64,000 nt of DNA, taken from NCBI GenBank assembly GCA_021802645.1, contig JAJZRO010000006.1, positions 62,001-126,000 of the forward strand, given 5' to 3'. Below, one piece after another: positions 59,460-64,000 of this stretch. The position numbers were made by a program, and so were the translations under genes. How positions within the stretch are numbered: position 1 is the first letter of the stretch; every line of letters starts with the position of its first letter. Source of the stretch: Deltaproteobacteria bacterium. Its GTDB lineage: Bacteria; Desulfobacterota; Desulfobulbia; Desulfobulbales; Desulfurivibrionaceae. The notes below the pieces were generated by a model, which was not told the DNA's origin, made no database searches, and worked only from the letters and a program-made list of their open reading frames with translations.

Positions 59460-61373
59460 TTAGGATTGGCCGACTTTCTGTTGGATGCGAACGATTACGA
59501 ATTCCGCAGGCTTGAGCGGGGCAAAGCCGACGATGGCGATGACCATGCCGCGATCGATGTCGTCTTGGGTCATGGTGTCGCCCAGCCCGCAGCGCACGAA
59601 ATAGGCGTCCGAGGCCTTCTGGCCCTGGAAGGCGCCGGCGCGGAACAGGCCATCCATGAAGGCGCCGATATTGGCACGCAGCGATGACCAGAGCCGATGA
59701 TCGTTGGGCTCGAATACTGCCCACTGGATGCCGTTGTAGATGCTGCTTTCGATGTAGATGGCGGTGCGCCGTACAGGGACGTAGCGCCATTCCGGGTTGG
59801 CCTTGGTGGCGAGGGTCCGGGTTCCCCAGAGCACCGCGCCATAACTGGGCAGCTTGCGGAGGCAGTTGACGCCTGCGGGGTTCAACTGGTCCTGATCGCC
59901 GTCCTCGACGGTGAATTCCAGGCCGGCCAAGCCGCGCACCGAGGCCTCCACGCCGGCGGGCGCCTTCCACACCCCGCGCGTGCCGTCGGTACGCGCCCAG
60001 AGCCCGGCTGCAAAGGACGATGGCGCCACGGTCAGGGTGGTCGGGGCCGTCGCGTTGGTATCCCGATCGTAGAAGGGATTGGCGACCTTCACCCACGGAT
60101 AATAGAGGGCGGCGTAAGTCGAGGTGGACAGGCTGAGCGCGTCGACGTCGTTCTGCTGCGCCAGTTCGTACCCGGATGCCGGGTCGACCAGCACCATGCG
60201 GCTGGCGGTCTCCTCGCAATGGGCGACCGCTGCCGCGATGACCTGGTTGCCGCTGCCGCTGGCGGGCATGGTCTGGCCCGGCAGCAGGATCATGTTGACA
60301 TCGCGCACCTTCCTCAGTTTGGCGAAAAAGGTGTTGTAGTCATCGAGACCGGGAGCGACGCCGTCGTCGCCGCCGGTCAGGGCCTCGAAGGTGGGCGCGG
60401 CCGGGGTGCCCATGGAGGCCGGCACGACGTCTTCCGTTCCGTGCAGCTCGGTGCCGCCCGCCGCCTTGCCCAGTTTCAAGGCGCTGGCCAGCGCGCCCGG
60501 CCGGACCTGGACCGACGAGGAGGCGGACTTTTGCCCGGAGGTCAGCGTCAGCTTGTGGGTGCCGGCATCGTAGGTGCAGGTGAAGCCGACGTAGTTGGGG
60601 CCGAGCAGCAACACCTGCTTGGCGATCTCCGCCGCCACCTTGGCTCCGTCATAGCCACCGACGCCTGGATCGCCGAGGGTGATGGTCTTGGCGCCGAGGT
60701 TGTCGATGTTGAGCGTCAGCGGCGCATCCTTGACGACGCTCGCCCAGTTGGTTGCCGGGGCGGCAGTAAGGTCGCCGGAGACGCTGGTGGCCTTCTTGAA
60801 CTTGCTGTCGAGGCCGGCCGGCAGCGAGAGCTTGACGAGTTTGGAGCCGGCATTGACCACCGTCAGGGCATAGGCGGCATCGGAGGGGTCCATGGACAAG
60901 CCGCTGAGACTTTCCGCCACTTCGCCGTCCTGGCGGATCTGGAGCTTGAAGCGATAGCCGTTGGGCTCCATCAGGGCATTGACGCTGAGGCCGTTGCCCC
61001 AGGCGCCGGCACTGCGGGCTTCGATCGCCAGGACGTTGATGGTGGCGGCGCCACCCCGACCGGGCATCTTGGCCGGGGCGGCAGTGGGCAGGGTTGCGGC
61101 CTTGGCATCTTTGGCCAGGCGGGCCACGTAAGCGTCGCGGCCGCCGTTGAGGAAGAAGTTGAAAGCGGCCAGGCCCAACACGTCGGTTTCGCTGTGGATG
61201 CCGCCGAAGGCGCCCTTGTATTCATCCCAGCTGTGCACCAGCGTTGCTTCGCCGATGGGTCCTTCGGTCGTGTAGCCGATCAGCGCGGCCACGGAGGTGG
61301 ACACGCCTTCGATGGGTTTGGCTCCGCTGGGGATCTCTTCGATGTAGACACCGGGATGCAGGTATGCTGGCAT
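59460..61373 (-). CDS. Contractile sheath protein (Afp2-4/Pvc2-4-type)
   Basis: A 637-residue sheath protein. The N-terminal YLHPGVYIEEIPSGAKPIEGVST and the C-terminal domain VPVRRTAIYIESSIYNGIQWAVFEPND with FRAGAFQGQKASDAYFVRCG are the signature of the contractile sheath family. The middle 350 residues are a variable insertion. Start ATG 61373 follows AAAGGAGAAGACC. It is the first gene of the eCIS operon; the promoter must lie in the 2 kb gene-free region upstream. Only one sheath gene is present. Confidence 0.97.
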   Translation of the reverse strand: MPAYLHPGVYIEEIPSGAKPIEGVSTSVAALIGYTTEGPIGEATLVHSWDEYKGAFGGIHSETDVLGLAAFNFFLNGGRDAYVARLAKDAKAATLPTAAPAKMPGRGGAATINVLAIEARSAGAWGNGLSVNALMEPNGYRFKLQIRQDGEVAESLSGLSMDPSDAAYALTVVNAGSKLVKLSLPAGLDSKFKKATSVSGDLTAAPATNWASVVKDAPLTLNIDNLGAKTITLGDPGVGGYDGAKVAAEIAKQVLLLGPNYVGFTCTYDAGTHKLTLTSGQKSASSSVQVRPGALASALKLGKAAGGTELHGTEDVVPASMGTPAAPTFEALTGGDDGVAPGLDDYNTFFAKLRKVRDVNMILLPGQTMPASGSGNQVIAAAVAHCEETASRMVLVDPASGYELAQQNDVDALSLSTSTYAALYYPWVKVANPFYDRDTNATAPTTLTVAPSSFAAGLWARTDGTRGVWKAPAGVEASVRGLAGLEFTVEDGDQDQLNPAGVNCLRKLPSYGAVLWGTRTLATKANPEWRYVPVRRTAIYIESSIYNGIQWAVFEPNDHRLWSSLRANIGAFMDGLFRAGAFQGQKASDAYFVRCGLGDTMTQDDIDRGMVIAIVGFAPLKPAEFVIVRIQQKVGQS

Positions 61374-63479
61374 GGTCTTCTCCTTTAGCGACGAATCGCT
61401 CCTATTGTCTCAAGATCGGAAAGCCAGTTTGATTGCGGGGCAGTGGGAAAAGCACGGGAACCGTGGGCAACGGATTGACAGGCGATTGGCGACACCGGCA
61501 CGGATAAAAACGCCGGGGGGAGAAGAGAGGACAAAAGGGCTGCCCCCGGCAGTGGCGTGGTGCCCCGCACTGGCGGGGTAACGGAATCACTCCCGATGGC
61601 GCCGTGGCGTGTATCGCCTGGCGAGCCCGAAATGCCGAGAGCAGAAAAGCGGTTCTTGCGCCGCTTCTGATGAGATCCTCGCGCGGATTCGGATACGTCC
61701 ATCTTCGTCCCCCCCCCCAGGGAGAATCCAAAAAGGATACCGACGGAACTATGGAAAGCAGAAACAGCGTGGCGGGATAATGAGCCCCGCGATTTTCCGG
61801 TTTTGATCTTGCGACGGACGAGACTCTTTCTTCTTGTTAAATAAAAGTCAAAGATCGCCATGAAAGTCAACAAGAAAAAAGCGCAGGATTCTCAAGAAGC
61901 TAGAGAACGACGCCTGGATAACTATATAAATTTACTTGTAAATATTTTTTGCGCGCGAGTTGTTTTTCATTGTGGCAAGGGGGGCGTTTGCCCCCCTTGG
62001 GGCCCCACCAAAACCTGAAGATACACGAGCGGCAAGCAAACGACAGCTTCGTTTTGCTCTGTACCTGAGACACGAACTCTCTATTATCTAAATGAAAAGA
62101 GGATTTTTTTCATAAAGCCCTGTGAGTCATAGGGCTGATAGGGTAAAATACCAACAACAATAACCTGACAGGAAACCTCGATGGTCATTGGCAACCGCAA
62201 GAAACCCGCATGGCAACCACCCCGGATAAAGCCCAGCCACCAAGCGTCCCGAGAGGGGCCTCTTCCCTACACGCGGTTCGATTGTCTGCTCGACGGTGCC
62301 GATTCTGATGCCTGGCCGGAACGAGAGAGCGCTGTATCTTTCTCCGGCGGTGGCAACTCTGCCATGCCGGCCAGTCTCTGCTTTCCGATGCTCTTGGCCG
62401 GTGCCCCAGGATTTCAGTTCGAACGCGTAATTGTTTGCTGTTACTGCGACCGCATGACGCTGCGGGAATTTCTCACCTGTCACTCCCATCAGAAAACACC
62501 TGGCCAATCCCAACCTGGTTTCACGATCTGGCGTTGGCGTTTACCGCTGGATTATTACTACACGGCCATGCCGCGGATTTTCTGCATTGCGCCTCGGCAG
62601 GGGCAATTCAATTACGCAGCCGGTGTTGATTCGACCACCCTTGCGGCCAGGGTCAGCCGGCGGCCTGTGGTAAAAGACAGGGGCATTACCTGCCAGGAAT
62701 ACGCCAAAGCGCCGAGGTGCGAGGCTCGGGAAGATCCCGGTGACCCTGCCGCCACGGTCCGTTTCGACAAGAAACACAAGGGAAGGGCAAAAAACTCTCC
62801 AACCGGGAGGGGCGGTCAGAGACCGCTCCGGGTTCTCACATCGTGGTGGTAAAGGACGGCGCCAGCCGTCTTGCTCGCAAAGCCGAACATGGGCTGCGCT
62901 GTCCGCCGGCGCCATGCTGGAGCAAGGATGTCACTGGTCGCCCAACGGCGGCCGAGTCGGCGTGGAGACGATTCTGCCCCTCTCGGGGGAGGCGCCTCTG
63001 GAACCCTTCGCGCTGACCCGAGGCCTCGCCGACATCCCGGGGCACTATTCAGGGCGACGGTGGCGCCGACATGGAGACTGCCGACCTGTCGGGAAGTGAT
63101 GGTTATCGTCATCGTGCCCCAGGCAACGAAGGAAAACGGTTGGTCCATCTCCCGACCGGGCTGGTGGAATGAAGCTTTCAAGTCACGACGTCGGACTTGA
63201 AGCAGTGAATAAGCGTTACTCTTCGTTCTGCTGCTGTCTCCTATGATTTCGGGGTGGATGATGTGACTTCCGCGCAGGGCACACCAGGAAGGGATGCCCA
63301 ATGCTTGGGTTGGCTTGTTTTTCGGCGAACCCGTTCGTTCATCCAGTTTTAGGCCGTTAAGGCCGCGGGAGGGTTTTGGCGGAAGGGTTGACGATTTTTT
63401 AGAACGGAACCGCTGCGACGGGCTGGTGCTGGCGTTTATTGAAAACGTGCAACTGAGAAAAAGGACACGGGAACGGTAA
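61374..63479. other. Gene-free region upstream of the eCIS operon
   Basis: About 2.1 kb without a convincing gene. Several overlapping ORFs (for example + 62181-62852 with AGGAAA upstream, - 62127-62513) have no recognisable domain and atypical Cys/Arg/Pro use. A short AT-rich island (about 61910-61970) and a perfect hairpin (61976-61999) interrupt otherwise GC-rich sequence. The upstream part should contain the eCIS promoter. The mixed frames might be decayed genes. Confidence 0.5.
61976..61999. repeat. Perfect 10-bp hairpin
   Basis: CAAGGGGGGC, four-base loop GTTT, GCCCCCCTTG. There is no T tract on either side, so it is not a standard intrinsic terminator. It borders the AT-rich island. 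Confidence 0.7.
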
Positions 63480-64000
63480 ATGCGGCGAGCCGGGGGGGCG
63501 CCTCGATATCGCACCTCGTTGAGGAGGATGCTTGACGCCCTTGACGATGCCGTCATTGCCGTAAACGAAGGCGAGGAGATACGCTTTTGCAATAGTGCCT
63601 GCGAAAGCCTGTTGTGCCATCCGGCCGAGGATCTTCGCGGCCGGATGATCTGGTCGATATTCCGAACCAGAACCGTCGAGGTTCTCCGCCCGTGTTTATG
63701 CTGCCTTGATAGTACGGGACTTGGTGAGGAGGGCAAGCAACAAGTTTTCCGGGTCGGCCTTGTAGGGCGGACCGGAAATGATTGCTTCGTCAACGTCCAG
63801 ATTGTCCCGCTTCTCAGTGAAAGTTCGCTTTACTATCTGTTCATCCTGAAATGCCCTGGCAACGCATCCGGCTTTATCTGTCAGCAGCGGCATTTTCCCG
63901 GAAATTCCGTTGCTGAAAAGCTGGCGGCGATTCAGGAGCGGCTGAGGGAGCTTGACGATATCCTGGCCGGGGTGTTGCCGGAATCTTCCGTAAAGGCCGC
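63480..64000 (+). CDS. PAS-domain sensor protein, N-terminal part
   Basis: The frame is open from 63480 to the window end (173 codons, no stop). The PAS signature is LDALDDAVIAVNEGEEIRFCNSACESLL, followed by a second beta-rich part and a coiled-coil-like AEKLAAIQERLRELDDIL. The start could be the ATG at 63480 or the ATG at 63528 (behind GAGGAGG with almost no spacing). Just before 63480, in the same frame, a stop codon ends a short ORF that reads GLVLAFIENVQLRKRT, like the end of another PAS domain, so the gene may have been longer and interrupted. The downstream output domain (kinase or regulator) lies outside the window. Confidence 0.72.
   Translation, partial: MRRAGGAPRYRTSLRRMLDALDDAVIAVNEGEEIRFCNSACESLLCHPAEDLRGRMIWSIFRTRTVEVLRPCLCCLDSTGLGEEGKQQVFRVGLVGRTGNDCFVNVQIVPLLSESSLYYLFILKCPGNASGFICQQRHFPGNSVAEKLAAIQERLRELDDILAGVLPESSVKA

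Noticed and set aside
37016-61373. Interpretation as a prophage or T6SS
   Set aside because: No capsid, terminase, portal or integrase genes, and no TssJLM membrane complex; the AAA+ ATPase with DUF4255 cap indicates eCIS.
61385-61873. 162-codon minus ORF upstream of the sheath gene
   Set aside because: No domain, atypical composition and poor ribosome site; treated as non-coding.

Overview
The window is a GC-rich chromosomal segment that looks like a Desulfobacterota member (deltaproteobacterial, perhaps Desulfobulbales-like). This is inferred from the mixture of genes: an F0 ATP synthase cluster detached from F1 genes, a periplasmic c-haem chemoreceptor, rubredoxin, cyclic-nucleotide/HDOD regulators, a UbiD-family decarboxylase and a CcsA-HemA cluster. 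No rRNA gene is present to settle taxonomy.

Bases 1-36000 are mostly core genome. In order: the end of hemL; atpZ/atpI-atpB-atpE with a terminator; rimO; an HU/IHF gene; an RsuA/RluB pseudouridine synthase; an Nramp transporter; a UbiD-family decarboxylase; yjbQ; a metallo-hydrolase; the tetrapyrrole/cytochrome group (siroheme synthase N-domain, ccsA, hemA); the classic rpmH-rnpA-yidD-yidC-jag-mnmE block with a near-consensus promoter; a cNMP/HDOD regulator; a 53-residue rubredoxin; hpt; bioA; a cNMP protein; a PilZ protein; the c-haem chemoreceptor; a DEAD-box helicase; two RluA-type synthases around a Dus enzyme; a histone H1-like protein built on 51-bp repeats; a lipoprotein adenosine deaminase homologue; a TPR protein; a DUF4143 ATPase; and tRNA-Ala(CGC).

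Bases 37016-61373, all on the minus strand and tightly packed (many overlaps of 1, 4 or 11 bases), form a complete-looking extracellular contractile injection system (eCIS, Afp/PVC-like). In transcription order: sheath, tube, a Cys-rich gp26-like baseplate protein, a Pro-rich disordered protein, a Pvc16/DUF4255 cap, an AAA+ ATPase, a 79-residue protein, a CIS tube/hub adaptor, a LysM protein, a gpD-like hub, a gpV-like spike, gp25, two baseplate-J proteins, a gpI-like protein, a DUF6519 fibre-like protein, and two DUF4157 (HELAH) proteins. The second of these has 1333 residues and ends in a nuclease-like GHLLNxxLGGPG...NLTPL motif; it overlaps a small membrane protein gene. No separate tape-measure or PAAR gene is visible. 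The likely workings are a sheath/tube particle assembled with the ATPase and cap on a gp25/J/I baseplate, with the DUF4157 proteins as cargo. The cargo role is inference.

Bases 61374-63479 upstream of the sheath gene hold no convincing gene: a mixed, partly AT-rich stretch with a perfect hairpin and conflicting ORFs. The window ends inside a PAS-domain sensor gene.
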